Notes: a model not told the origin generated them from the sequence alone. A stretch of 64,000 nt of DNA from JBEIQE01 sp040376705 (GCA_040376705.1 JBEIQE010000009.1:1-64000), one strand, 5' to 3'. Counted from the stretch's first letter, positions 53,710-62,674 are shown. Made by a program: numbers and translations.

Positions 53710-54851
53710 GCTGCGGCTCCTTCTTTAGGTACAAAATTGGGGTGAACGGTTGCGCCGTCTTTGGTCAGGCAGCTGGCCTTGACGATTTCATCGGCAAAGT
53801 CGGGCTTGAGGGCCTTGGTCTCTTTATCGATCAGCGGGGTGATGAACGCGACGAGGTTGCGAGCATAAAGCGCTGAGGCATCTGCCGGAATGCGCGACGG
53901 GATGTTGAGCAGGCCAAGGATTTTTACACCACCGACCTCATGGGTCTGGCCCGGCTTGGTGAGGGTGCAGTTGCCGCCCTGCTCGGCGGCCATATCGATG
54001 ATGATCGAGCCCGGCTTCATGGTCTTGACCATATCCTCGGTTACCAGCACCGGTGCCTTGCGACCCGGAATAAGCGCGGTGGTGATCACAATGTCCTGAT
54101 TCTTGATGGTATCGGCAATCAGCTGTGCCTGCTTGGCCTTGTAAGCGTCGCTCATTTCCTTGGCATAACCGCCGGATGTTTCGGCCTGCTTGGCCTCCTC
54201 ATCGTCAACCATCACGAACTTGCCGCCGAGGCTCTCAACCTGCTCTTTAGCAGCAAGGCGTACGTCGGTAGCGCTCACAACAGCGCCAAGGCGCTTGGCG
54301 GTGGCAATAGCCTGCAGGCCTGCAACGCCTGCGCCCATAACCAGTACTTTGGCGGGCGGCACAGTGCCGGCGGCGGTCATCATCATGGGGAAGGCTTTAC
54401 CATAGGCATGCGCCGCCTCAAGCACGGCACGGTAACCAGCCAGATTGCTCTGCGATGACAGCACATCCATAACCTGTGCACGGGTAATACGCGGCACAAA
54501 CTCAAGCGCGAAGGTGCTGAGCTTGCGGCCATTATAAGTGTCGAGCAAGGCCGTGTCCGAATAGGGCGAGAGCATGGCAATAAGGGTTGCACCTTCAGGG
54601 TAGGCTGCCACATCAGCCGCGTCAGGGCGCTGCACCTTGATAATAAGCTCGGCTCCACTAAGCGTGCTCGCCAGATCGCCCACAGTGGCGCCAGCTGCCT
54701 CATAGGCAGCATCGGTTACCGAAGCGCTGATGCCTGCACCAGCCTCAACCGCCACGCTAGCCCCAAGGGCAATGAGCTTCTTCACGCTATCCGGCGTGGC
54801 AGCTACGCGGTTTTCGCCAGCCTTGCGCTCTTTGAGTACGGCAATCTTCAT
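53706..54851 (-). CDS. pntAA: NAD(P) transhydrogenase, alpha subunit part 1
   Basis: Soluble NAD(H)-binding subunit. The 381-residue protein has AVLKERKAGENRVAATPDSVKKL at the N-terminus, as in alanine dehydrogenases, and VPRITRAQVMDVLSSQSNLAGY. PPAKVLVMGAGVAGLQAIATAKRLGA is the NAD loop, followed by the mobile-loop region with ALIPGRKAPVLVTEDMV. It is the first gene of pntAA-pntAB-pntB and is divergent from the antiporter gene across 86 bases. Confidence 0.96.
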   Translation of the reverse strand: MKIAVLKERKAGENRVAATPDSVKKLIALGASVAVEAGAGISASVTDAAYEAAGATVGDLASTLSGAELIIKVQRPDAADVAAYPEGATLIAMLSPYSDTALLDTYNGRKLSTFALEFVPRITRAQVMDVLSSQSNLAGYRAVLEAAHAYGKAFPMMMTAAGTVPPAKVLVMGAGVAGLQAIATAKRLGAVVSATDVRLAAKEQVESLGGKFVMVDDEEAKQAETSGGYAKEMSDAYKAKQAQLIADTIKNQDIVITTALIPGRKAPVLVTEDMVKTMKPGSIIIDMAAEQGGNCTLTKPGQTHEVGGVKILGLLNIPSRIPADASALYARNLVAFITPLIDKETKALKPDFADEIVKASCLTKDGATVHPNFVPKEGAAA

Positions 54852-54937
54852 AACAGCTATCCCTCCAGAATATCTGCGCCAAGGTGCCTGAAGAATCGCC
54901 CCTTGTGAAGGCCTACAGAATCCCGCAAATATGAACT

Positions 54938-56536
54938 ATGGAAACATTCACAATCTGCCTCGTTCTCGCCCTCTACGCCTTTGTCCTCAAGCTGATTGGG
55001 CGTAAATTAGGCATAATCGACCCCATCGTGCTGGTGGCTGGCGGTTTGCTGCTGGCCCTGGTGCCGTTTATTCCGCCCCTGAAGATCGACCCCAAGCTGG
55101 CGATGGTCATTTTCCTGCCGCCAGTGCTGTATCAGGCAGCACTCAGCCTGTCGTGGCGCGAATTTACCCATAATATGCGCTCGATTCTTGTGCTGGCTGT
55201 TGGCCTTGTGCTGGTAACTGCCGCTGCAGTGGCTGGCGTGGCACATTGGGTTATCGGCATGCACCTGGGTGCGGCTTTTGTACTGGGCGCAATTGTCTCC
55301 CCGCCCGATGCCGTGGCCGCCAATGCTGTACTCAGCAAACTGCGTGTGCCCAAGCGCATTATTACGATTCTTGAAGGCGAAAGCCTGATCAACGATGCTA
55401 CCGCGCTGGTGTTCTACACCTTTGCCGTTGCGGCTGTTGTAACCGGCAGTTTTAGTGCCAGTGAAGCACTGACTGACTTTATCTGGGTTTCGGTGGCCGG
55501 TATTGCCATCGGCCTTGTGATTGCCAGGATCACCATCCAGATCCACCGCCGGATTGAAGACCCACTGCTCGAGATCCTGCTGTCGCTTACCATTCCGTTC
55601 ATTGCCTATATTGCGGCCGAACATGTGCATGCCTCGGGTGTTCTAGCAGTAGTGGCCGCAGGCCTGCTGCGTGGCGCCTACTCGGCACGCGTTATGAGTG
55701 CAACCACCCGCGTACAGCTGCTCAGCATGTGGCAGATCATCGTGTTTGTGCTTAACGCCATCGGCTTCCTGATTATCGGTATCGAGCTGCGCACAGTAAT
55801 TGCCTCACTACGCGATAGCGGCTTGAGCGCTGGCGATCTGGCACTCTACGCCGGTATTATTTGTGCAACCGTTATTGCCGTGCGCTTTGCGATTATCTAT
55901 CCAGCGGCATGGTTGCCGCGCCTCTTCAGTGCCAAGTTCCGTGAGCGTGACCCCCTGCCCTCCATGGGCACGCTCACTGTTATGGGCTGGTCGGGCATGC
56001 GCGGTATCGTCTCGCTGGTTGCCGTGCTGGCGCTGCCCAGGATAACCGAAAACCCCTACGGCCAGTTCCCTGACCGTGACCTCATCCTGTTCCTCGCTTA
56101 CTCGGTGCTGCTGGTTACGCTGATTGGCCAAGGCAGCACACTGGGCTGGCTAGCGCGCAAGCTCAATGTTGAGGTTGCAGCCTGCAGCCCGTCACACGGC
56201 CGCCAGATCCGCGCCCGTTTGCGTGAGTCAGGCTTTGATGCCCTGCAGCGCTGGACCGAAGGTAAGAGTGCTACCGCTGTTGAGCGTTTAGGCCGCCATT
56301 ATGAGCATATGCTGGCGCGCCTTAAAGCACCCGATAGCGACGATGCACTTGAAGAGCTGATTGAGCAGGACGCGCGCGACTACCGCGAACTGGCCCGTGC
56401 AGCCCTACGCGCCGAACGCCTGAAGCTGATGGAGATGCGCCGCAAAGGTGAGGTTGAGGATGACCTCGCCCTTGAGCTACAGCAAGAGCTCGACCTGCAT
56501 GAAATTCTCATCGGTACTGAACGCGGTGTGGGCTGA
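54938..56536 (+). CDS. CPA1-family Na+/H+ antiporter
   Basis: A 532-residue cation/proton exchanger of the NhaP/NhaK type. About twelve membrane helices cover residues 1-410, with GAIVSPPDAVAANAVLSKL (Asp124) and the ion-site motif EGESLINDATALVFYTF (Asn152-Asp153). WSGMRGIVSLVAVLALP is typical of CPA1. A cytoplasmic helical tail of about 120 residues, rich in Arg, Glu and Leu, follows. It stands alone, ahead of the exporter with the leader peptide. Confidence 0.92.
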   Translation: METFTICLVLALYAFVLKLIGRKLGIIDPIVLVAGGLLLALVPFIPPLKIDPKLAMVIFLPPVLYQAALSLSWREFTHNMRSILVLAVGLVLVTAAAVAGVAHWVIGMHLGAAFVLGAIVSPPDAVAANAVLSKLRVPKRIITILEGESLINDATALVFYTFAVAAVVTGSFSASEALTDFIWVSVAGIAIGLVIARITIQIHRRIEDPLLEILLSLTIPFIAYIAAEHVHASGVLAVVAAGLLRGAYSARVMSATTRVQLLSMWQIIVFVLNAIGFLIIGIELRTVIASLRDSGLSAGDLALYAGIICATVIAVRFAIIYPAAWLPRLFSAKFRERDPLPSMGTLTVMGWSGMRGIVSLVAVLALPRITENPYGQFPDRDLILFLAYSVLLVTLIGQGSTLGWLARKLNVEVAACSPSHGRQIRARLRESGFDALQRWTEGKSATAVERLGRHYEHMLARLKAPDSDDALEELIEQDARDYRELARAALRAERLKLMEMRRKGEVEDDLALELQQELDLHEILIGTERGVG

Positions 56537-56580
56537 TTTCAGGTTAGTGCAGAAAAAATCGCGCGTTAACCCTTCTCTGC

Positions 56581-56609
56581 TTGCAAACTTGTGCGTTGCA
56601 CCATAGAGT
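56581..56609 (+). promoter_or_regulatory. Possible promoter of the leader-ABC exporter unit
   Basis: TTGCAA (56581-56586) and TAGAGT (56604-56609) are 17 bases apart and match the -35 and -10 consensus at four of six bases each. Transcription would begin near 56616, about 50 bases before the leader ATG. This is a match by eye only. Confidence 0.4.
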
Positions 56610-56665
56610 AGCAACAGATTGCGCAACGCCTGCGCCATCACCAACCGCTAACGAGGGAGACAATT

Positions 56666-56722
56666 ATGACCAATTTTATTGGATATCTAGAACCAGTCAT
56701 CTCCCCGGCCCTTCGAGCATAA
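56666..56722 (+). CDS. 18-residue leader peptide before an ABC exporter
   Basis: A short ORF reads MTNFIGYLEPVISPALRA and ends in TAA. GAGGGAGA lies five bases before its ATG, a stronger ribosome site than most genes here have. The last codons and stop lie in a hairpin that competes with a second one downstream. It sits 215 bases before the exporter on the same strand, in a gap of 401 bases with no other gene. I infer a regulatory leader whose translation controls the exporter; no match to a known leader family is claimed. Confidence 0.6.
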   Translation: MTNFIGYLEPVISPALRA

Positions 56723-56766
56723 TCACCTGATTATGTATAAGGCCCGGAGAGAAAAACACCGGGTCC
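56701..56766 (+). promoter_or_regulatory. Mutually exclusive hairpins, attenuator-like
   Basis: CTCCCCGGCCCTT (56701-56713) can pair with AAGGCCCGGAGAG (56739-56751) at 11 of 13 positions. The loop holds a perfect inner stem, CATAATC (56718-56724) with GATTATG (56729-56735), which contains the leader stop. The 3' arm can instead pair with CCGGGTC (56759-56765) through GGCCCGG (56741-56747). The two forms exclude each other. From 56767 to 56937 I see one further imperfect hairpin near 56841-56874 and no gene. Confidence 0.6.
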
Positions 56767-56937
56767 GAGAAGCGAGAGAGCGGTTACGTCACCACTATAA
56801 TTAGTCTGACACCCACCTCTAACTACCCGAGACTCCGGTTCGGTGCTGCGCATCTGTCTGCGTAATGCCGAGAGTTATCATGCAACTGCTTTAACGCAGC
56901 GGCTTGTGCCTGCCCGCACGCGCCGCAAGGGGGAATC

Positions 56938-58716
56938 ATGTCTGCAAAGACGAGTAAGGATGAAGTGACGTTCCGCGAAATTGCGGGATTTGTCTGGAAG
57001 TACTGGCGGCGCACACCGGGTGCGGTGGCGGTTATTACGGGTGGTATTACGGGTGCTGTGCTTTTTGATGTTGCGCTACCCAGTGTCTCGCGCGAAATGA
57101 CCAATGCCGTAACCAGTGGCGATCATTACAAGGCAGGGCTCATGCTGGGCACCTTCCTCGCCTCAGGCATCGGGTTCATGCTGTTCTGGCAGCTTGGGTA
57201 CCGCCGCCTGTGCCGCGATACGATTGCGCATATGCAAAGCGTAACGCAGGAGGCCTTCGCCAAGGTGCAATGTGCAAGTACCGACTGGCATGCCAATAGC
57301 TTTGCCGGCTCGACGGTACGCAAGGTCACCCGCGGTATGCATGCGTTCGATATGTTCAGCGATGCGATCATATCGGGCTTCCTGCCTACAGCGGTGCTGA
57401 TTGTGGGGAGTATCGGTGTCATGCTGGTGCAGTGGCCGCTTATGGGCGTAGCAACGCTCATCTCGACCACGCTGTATGTAACAGCAGCCGTGCTCATGTC
57501 GACGCACTACATCGCGCCATCAAGCCGTGTAGCGATTAAGGAAGATACCGCCTTGAGCGCCACACTGGCCGATAGCGTGACCTGCAACAGCACGGTCAAG
57601 ACCTTCGGGGCCGAGCGGCGTGAAGAACAGCGCCTGCGCGGCACCATGGAGAGCTGGGGCAAAGCCTCGCTCACCAACTGGCTGAGGCGGCAGGACATGT
57701 ATGGCGTAATGGCCATGCTGGCTATGCTCAACCAGCTGGCCTTGCTGGGTATGCCTATCTGGCTATGGTCGCAGGGCAAGGCGGGTCCGGCTGAAATCGC
57801 CTACGGTCTGACTGCCTACTACCTGATGGGAGGTGCCATCAGGCAGGTACAGCAGCATGTGCAAACCCTGCAGCGTGCGACGAGCGATCTTGAAGATGTG
57901 GTCAAGCTCTCGCGCATGGAACTGGGGGTGGCCGATGTGCCGGGGGCGAGGCCTGCACGCATTGCACGAGGCGAAATCCGCTTCGAGCAGGTGGGCTTCA
58001 AGTACGCGGGCCAAGAGCGCGCCATTTACGATGGGCTGAGCGTGACCATCAAGTCAGGCGAAACCATTGGTTTGGTGGGCTCAAGCGGTTCGGGCAAGTC
58101 GACCTTCGTGAAGCTGCTGCAAAGGCTTTACGATGTAACTGATGGCCGCGTGCTGGTGGATGGTCAGGATGTGCGGTCACTCACGCAGTCGAGCCTCAGG
58201 GCCCGTATTGCGCTGGTGCCGCAGGAGCCGGTGTTGTTCCACCGGAGCTTGGCCGAAAACATCCGCTATGGCCAGCCTGAAGCGGCCATGGAAGATGTAG
58301 TGGCTGCAGCACGGGAAGCCCATGCCCACGAGTTCATCGCGCGTCTGCCGCAAGGCTACGACACGCTGGTGGGCGAGCGCGGGGTGAAGCTCTCGGGCGG
58401 CGAGCGGCAGCGCGTTGCCATTGCCAGAGCGATTTTGGCAGATGCACCGGTGCTGGTGCTCGATGAGGCCACCTCGAGCCTGGATAGCGTAAGCGAAGCG
58501 CTGATACAGGACGCGCTCGAGCGGTTGATGGATGGACGCACCACAATCATCGTGGCCCACCGTCTCTCAACCTTGCGGGCGGTCGACCGGATCCTGGTGT
58601 TTGATAAGGGCCGGATTGTTGAGCAAGGCTCTCATGCCGAGTTGCTCTCGATCAGCGGTGGTCATTACCAGCGCCTCTATGAGACCCAGCAGCTGGGCGT
58701 TGGTGAAGTGGTGTAG
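56938..58716 (+). CDS. ABC exporter (fused permease and ATPase)
   Basis: A 592-residue type I half-exporter of the MsbA/HlyB kind that works as a dimer. The membrane domain (about 20-320) has six hydrophobic helices. The ATPase has Walker A GSSGSGKS at 381-388, a Q-loop PQE, the signature LSGGE at 485-489, Walker B VLVLDEATS with D509-E510, and a switch His in VAHRLSTL. AAGGGGG precedes the ATG. Substrate is unknown; it could be a lipid, drug or peptide. The upstream leader and hairpins suggest it is induced by something that affects ribosomes or translation, which is inference. Confidence 0.94.
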   Translation: MSAKTSKDEVTFREIAGFVWKYWRRTPGAVAVITGGITGAVLFDVALPSVSREMTNAVTSGDHYKAGLMLGTFLASGIGFMLFWQLGYRRLCRDTIAHMQSVTQEAFAKVQCASTDWHANSFAGSTVRKVTRGMHAFDMFSDAIISGFLPTAVLIVGSIGVMLVQWPLMGVATLISTTLYVTAAVLMSTHYIAPSSRVAIKEDTALSATLADSVTCNSTVKTFGAERREEQRLRGTMESWGKASLTNWLRRQDMYGVMAMLAMLNQLALLGMPIWLWSQGKAGPAEIAYGLTAYYLMGGAIRQVQQHVQTLQRATSDLEDVVKLSRMELGVADVPGARPARIARGEIRFEQVGFKYAGQERAIYDGLSVTIKSGETIGLVGSSGSGKSTFVKLLQRLYDVTDGRVLVDGQDVRSLTQSSLRARIALVPQEPVLFHRSLAENIRYGQPEAAMEDVVAAAREAHAHEFIARLPQGYDTLVGERGVKLSGGERQRVAIARAILADAPVLVLDEATSSLDSVSEALIQDALERLMDGRTTIIVAHRLSTLRAVDRILVFDKGRIVEQGSHAELLSISGGHYQRLYETQQLGVGEVV

Positions 58717-58723
58717 TAAGTGG

Positions 58724-58751
58724 CTCCCTCTCCCGTCAAACGGAGAGGGAG
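58724..58751. terminator. Strong inverted repeat between the ABC exporter and usg
   Basis: CTCCCTCTCC (58724-58733) and GGAGAGGGAG (58742-58751) are exact complements with the loop CGTCAAAC, followed on the plus strand by TTTCC. It lies between two convergent genes, seven bases after the exporter stop, and is best read as a shared terminator. The T-run is short. Confidence 0.7.
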
Positions 58752-58771
58752 TTTCCTGATTCAGCTGATAT

Positions 58772-59044
58772 TTAATTTAACTGATAAAGGGCATCCGCAT
58801 GAATGAACTCGGCAGGTTTGATGATGCCAACTGACGCCACGATGATGCTATGCAGCTTGCCATCGAGGTTATCGGTCCAGAAATGCAGGAATTTCTTGAG
58901 CACAGGGAAGCGCGGGGCAATGTCGAGCTCCTGCCAGATATACTCCTGCAGGACGGCCGGATGGTCCGGCATGTGATAGATAATCTGCGCCGTGGTGAGA
59001 CGGTAATTCTCCAGCTGGCGTTTAAAATCCTCACTCGCAGTCAT
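58772..59044 (-). CDS. usg: Usg family protein
   Basis: A 90-residue member of the small Usg family, known in alphaproteobacteria and of unknown biochemical function. The characteristic sequence is present: SEDFKRQLENYRLTTAQIIYHMPDHP (core around residues 4-29), then EYIWQELDIAPRFPVLKKFLHFW and a C-terminal LHSIIVASVGIIKPAEF. It stands alone here, convergent with the ABC exporter. Older naming tied usg to trp or asd loci, which are not in view. Confidence 0.88.
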   Translation of the reverse strand: MTASEDFKRQLENYRLTTAQIIYHMPDHPAVLQEYIWQELDIAPRFPVLKKFLHFWTDNLDGKLHSIIVASVGIIKPAEFIHADALYQLN

Positions 59045-59135
59045 AGGCGTATTCTTTCTCCCAAACCCGTGTTCACTCTTTCTCTCTTTGTTCCAGTTTG
59101 CGCAGCGATGGTTATTAAAAAGTTAACTCGTTATT

Positions 59136-59163
59136 TTTCAATAATTTGGCGGCAGTATTGAAA
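59136..59163. promoter_or_regulatory. Palindrome upstream of an unknown gene
   Basis: TTTCAATA (59136-59143) and TATTGAAA (59156-59163) are exact complements with a 12-base loop, in an AT-rich stretch 30 bases before the next ATG. The spacing of the half-sites (20 bases centre to centre, about two turns) would suit a dimeric regulator. Confidence 0.4.
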
Positions 59164-59193
59164 GGCTTAATTGGTTTTCTGTAGGCTGTAGAT

Positions 59194-59991
59194 ATGGGAT
59201 CAAAACTCGGTTTATTGAAACGCCTTTTGCATATGGAGTTTTTCCGCCCCTCTTCTGAGGCGGAAATGCTCAAGGTCATGCAGGAACGGCAGTACCGTTT
59301 TATCGCCGACAGCAACCATTTTTCGGAACCCACGCAAGCGGGGGTCAGTGACCTCGCAAAGAAATTCGGTGCAATTTCAAAATGTATCGCATTTGAAGCT
59401 CCGCCAAAACTTGTGCAGCGTCTTGTATGCGATCTACCAGTAGCACGGCTTACCTACGTTGATGGCAACCCGATTCAGCAAGCAGATGTGCTCGGTCTGG
59501 CACAACGCGTGAAGGTAGCTGATCGACAAGGTATAGTACCGCACGGCGTCGATGTAGCAGCACAGTTTGAACAACTTGCATCTCCGCGCATGGGTGAGCC
59601 TCTTGCTAGCTATACGCCAGAGGCGATTAGTGCCCGCCTTAATGCTGATCGTCGGGTCGCCGCAACAATTCAGCAGAAAAGCCACGGCCAACCTATGACT
59701 GTTGTATATGGTGCAGGGCACATGGGCCGCACCAACTCAATTGATGCATTCCTGCCTAAAGATCAGGTCGGTATTGTAGGGGTCTTTTCCGACCGCAAGT
59801 TCCTGCACGCATCCGCGCATGAGGTCGATGTATTGAAAGGTACCAACACTGAACAACGCTCGCTGGTAGAGTGGATGGATTTCATCAAGCTAGAAGATAC
59901 TGGCGAGGTGTTCATGAACGATGCCCTGCGCCAGCAGCGCAGCAACCCGAGCCAGCACCGTATTATCCCGATCGCAAAACTTAAGCCGTAA
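59194..59991 (+). CDS. Unknown protein with possible TraB/TIKI-like motifs
   Basis: A 265-residue protein without signal peptide. Two segments recall the TraB/TIKI/ChaN fold: FIADSNHFSEPTQAGVSDLA near residues 36-55, where related proteins have a G/D-x-x-H, and VVYGAGHMGRTNSIDAFL near 169-186, where they have G-x-x-H-x-x-G. The similarity is by eye and weak. Between them lie CDLPVARLTYVDGNPIQ and a helical region. It is monocistronic, with a palindrome upstream, and its bases look more AT-rich than its neighbours. Confidence 0.6.
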   Translation: MGSKLGLLKRLLHMEFFRPSSEAEMLKVMQERQYRFIADSNHFSEPTQAGVSDLAKKFGAISKCIAFEAPPKLVQRLVCDLPVARLTYVDGNPIQQADVLGLAQRVKVADRQGIVPHGVDVAAQFEQLASPRMGEPLASYTPEAISARLNADRRVAATIQQKSHGQPMTVVYGAGHMGRTNSIDAFLPKDQVGIVGVFSDRKFLHASAHEVDVLKGTNTEQRSLVEWMDFIKLEDTGEVFMNDALRQQRSNPSQHRIIPIAKLKP

Positions 59992-60115
59992 ACTGTGTTA
60001 GCCTGGCGGCTTTGCGACTGCGCAATAGGCCTGAGTTAAGCGCAGGTACTCAGTCTCTTCCGCCGCCGGGTACAAGAATAGTATCCATAAGTAAAACTCT
60101 AAAGCAGCCTAAGGC

Positions 60116-62185
60116 TTATGGCAACTGCGGCCTCAGGCCGAGCGGCGCCTGTGAGAGGCTCTCGTTATCGAGCAGCAGTGCAATCTTCTCGGCATTGCTC
60201 AGGGTCGGAACCGTGTCTACCCCCTTGAGGCGTACAGCGAGCTTGCGGCGGGCGGTAGCCAGATGGTCCTGATCCGGAATCTTGTGGCTTTCCTCCCCCA
60301 GCAGCGTGAGGTGGAGCGCGTTGAGCTGCGGGTTATCGAGCACCTGACCAGCCAGACCAAACGGACCTTCAGGCTTGGGCATGACCTTACGGATTTCACT
60401 CTCAATCGCCAAGGCCTGCAGCATCACCGGCGGCACGGTGGTTTCTTCAGGAATAAGGAACAGGCCCAAACGGCGTAGTTTCTGGCCGAACTTGGCGCGT
60501 GAAGAGATAACCGAAATCGGCATGGCCAGTACAAGACCAATCGCGATCGGCAGCAGCCAGCCGAATAATGTGGGCGCATAGTAATAGCTGTACACAGCCA
60601 GCAAAATACCAAAGAGCGTATGCATGCGGTGAATCTTCCACGCCTCGCTCCAGCTGGTGTCAGCATCACCGCGGTTCTGCGCCCCCCAGCCACTATCGCG
60701 GCCGGACAGCACATCAAACACAAAGCGGCTGTGGATGAGCATGTTGATCGGCGCGATGAGGATAGTAAAGGTATGCTCGATGATCACGCTCAGCAGCAGG
60801 CGAATGGCCCCGCCCCAGCGCTTGCGCTCGTACATGATGGCCGAAATACATGCCAGCAGCTTGGGCAGTGTAAGCATGACAAACACTATCGCCAGCAGCG
60901 AGAGCGCGCGGTCACCATCAAACACCGGCCAGTTAGGGAACAGCGCACGCTGGTTTGAGAAGTAATCTGGCGGCACAAAGTTGGCATAGGTCGCAGCAGC
61001 CAGACCGGTGAAGAGGAAGAGCAAGCCCATAACCGGCGCCAGGTATGAGGTGATACCCATAAACAAATGAGTGCGGCTGAGCGGATGCAGGCCGGAGGCA
61101 AACAGCAGCTTGCTGTGTTGCAGGTTACCCTGCACCCAGCGGCGCTCGCGCTTACCGTTTTCGATCATGCTGGCGGGCATCTGCTCAAAACAGCCTTCGA
61201 TTTCGCCAATCAGCCAGACTTTAGCCCCGCCACGGCGGATGAGGGCCGCCTCGACAAAGTCATGGCTTAAAATATGCCCGCCAAACGGCGGCTTGCCCGG
61301 CAGGCTCGGCAGGCCGCAGAAGGCAGTGAAGAATGCCGTTTTAATAACAGCGTTATGGCCCCAGTAGTTGCCATCGCCCAAGTGCCAGAAGTTGATACCG
61401 GCCGCGAGCACAGGGCCATAAAGCCGCGCCGCAAACTGCTGCGTGCGCGCATAAAGGCTACTTGCGCCCACAATACTGGGCAGACCCTGAATGATACCGG
61501 CATCAGGGTTCAGGCGGCCCAAGCGCGCGAGCTGAATAATGGTCTCGCCAGTGAGCAGGCTATCGGCATCGAGCACCACCATATGCTCGTACTGTGCGCC
61601 CCAGCGGGTGCAGAAGTCGGCAATGTTACCTGCCTTGCGCGCAGTGTTTTTAAAGCGGCGGCGGTAGAAGATACGGCCTTTGGCCCCAAGCTGGCGGATG
61701 GTTTCCATCCATGCGATTTCTTCCGCCACCCAGATATCGGCATCGGTTGTGTCAGACAGAATGAAGAAATGGAAAGGCTGCAGGTTATTCAGCTCTTCAA
61801 GGCTGCGGTACATGGCAGCCACGCGCGCGAATACGGCCTCGGGGTCTTCATTATAAACTGGCACCAATACAGCTACCGGCTTGCCTGTGAGCAGCTCGGG
61901 CGCGGCTTCGCCCTTGGCCAGCTTGCTCGGGTGTATAAGCCCGGGCGTGCGGCCGCGGCGGATCACGCGCAGCCAGCCCACAATAGAGCTCCAGAAGAAC
62001 ACACTGACCCAGCCGAAGTTTAAGGCGAACAGCGCAATCTGGATGATATCGAAAACAGTGGTGCCGTTCTGTGAAAGCAGATCGGCCCATACCGCCGTAG
62101 CGCCAATAGTACTGGCAAGCGCGAGCCCGAATACCAGCAAGCGGCGCGGGAAGGAGTAGACAACAGGGATGGAAACTTCGGTCAT
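60116..62185 (-). CDS. opgH: Glucan biosynthesis glucosyltransferase OpgH
   Basis: Membrane GT2 enzyme that polymerises glucose for osmoregulated periplasmic glucans. The 689-residue protein has two N-terminal membrane helices (about 15-70) and a cytoplasmic GT domain with VPVYNEDPEAV, D206-A-D208 in VVLDADSL, SHDFVEAALIRRGG and ERRWVQGN (the QxxRW-like acceptor motif). Six or so C-terminal helices follow. It is shorter than the 847-residue E. coli protein, lacking part of its N-terminus. It is the last gene of opgG-unknown-opgH. Confidence 0.95.
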   Translation of the reverse strand: MTEVSIPVVYSFPRRLLVFGLALASTIGATAVWADLLSQNGTTVFDIIQIALFALNFGWVSVFFWSSIVGWLRVIRRGRTPGLIHPSKLAKGEAAPELLTGKPVAVLVPVYNEDPEAVFARVAAMYRSLEELNNLQPFHFFILSDTTDADIWVAEEIAWMETIRQLGAKGRIFYRRRFKNTARKAGNIADFCTRWGAQYEHMVVLDADSLLTGETIIQLARLGRLNPDAGIIQGLPSIVGASSLYARTQQFAARLYGPVLAAGINFWHLGDGNYWGHNAVIKTAFFTAFCGLPSLPGKPPFGGHILSHDFVEAALIRRGGAKVWLIGEIEGCFEQMPASMIENGKRERRWVQGNLQHSKLLFASGLHPLSRTHLFMGITSYLAPVMGLLFLFTGLAAATYANFVPPDYFSNQRALFPNWPVFDGDRALSLLAIVFVMLTLPKLLACISAIMYERKRWGGAIRLLLSVIIEHTFTILIAPINMLIHSRFVFDVLSGRDSGWGAQNRGDADTSWSEAWKIHRMHTLFGILLAVYSYYYAPTLFGWLLPIAIGLVLAMPISVISSRAKFGQKLRRLGLFLIPEETTVPPVMLQALAIESEIRKVMPKPEGPFGLAGQVLDNPQLNALHLTLLGEESHKIPDQDHLATARRKLAVRLKGVDTVPTLSNAEKIALLLDNESLSQAPLGLRPQLP

Positions 62186-62230
62186 TCAGATCGCCATGAA
62201 AAGCCGTAAGGCGGGAATGACAGGTTTGTA

Positions 62231-62662
62231 CTAGGCAGCCCGGTTAAGAGCAACAGGCGCTGGAGCCAGCAAACCAGCCAGGCTGACCTTGGCAAATGAC
62301 TGCACCGGCATATCGACCAGTGTTTCGGTCGGGGTTGCCTGCAGCAGCGCAGGGCTGATGGTGGTGACAAAACCGGCCACATCATCGCCCAGCAGAGCGG
62401 TGGCGTCAGCACCAGTGACCAGTACGGCGAGGCGCAGCTGCGCAGCTGAAATGGGGAAGCCCACACGCTCGCTCGCCCACAGGCTGAGGGCGCGGTCGGT
62501 AGCGGCAATTGCCTCTGCTGCGTTAAGGCCGCGGGGGATGGCGCGCCACAGACGGGCAGCGACCATGCGGCGGGCAGCATCGTCGCTCACACCATAACGA
62601 GCAACATAGGCCAGAAGCGCCATGCGGGTACGGGTGATTTCGGACGATACAGACTGCAGCAC
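62231..62662 (-). CDS. Unknown protein between opgG and opgH
   Basis: A 143-residue protein from GTG 62662. Its ribosome site (AAGGGG) overlaps the opgG stop codon, so its translation is tied to opgG. It is mainly helical and Ala-rich: TRTRMALLAYVARYGVSDDAARRMVAARLW in the first third, then AAEAIAATDRALSLWASERVG, and a Leu/Val/Thr-rich tail. No signal peptide. I do not recognise it. Its place inside an opg operon suggests a role in glucan synthesis or its control. Confidence 0.68.
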   Translation of the reverse strand: MLQSVSSEITRTRMALLAYVARYGVSDDAARRMVAARLWRAIPRGLNAAEAIAATDRALSLWASERVGFPISAAQLRLAVLVTGADATALLGDDVAGFVTTISPALLQATPTETLVDMPVQSFAKVSLAGLLAPAPVALNRAA

Positions 62663-62674
62663 GCGACAAACCCC

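Noticed and set aside
56767..56937. A known riboswitch class between the leader and the ABC exporter
   Set aside because: I found no conserved core of a riboswitch that I know; only weak hairpins are visible.
60620..62023. Long plus-strand frames (up to 249 residues) inside opgH
   Set aside because: OpgH motifs are continuous on the minus strand, and the plus-strand frames show no domain or ribosome site.
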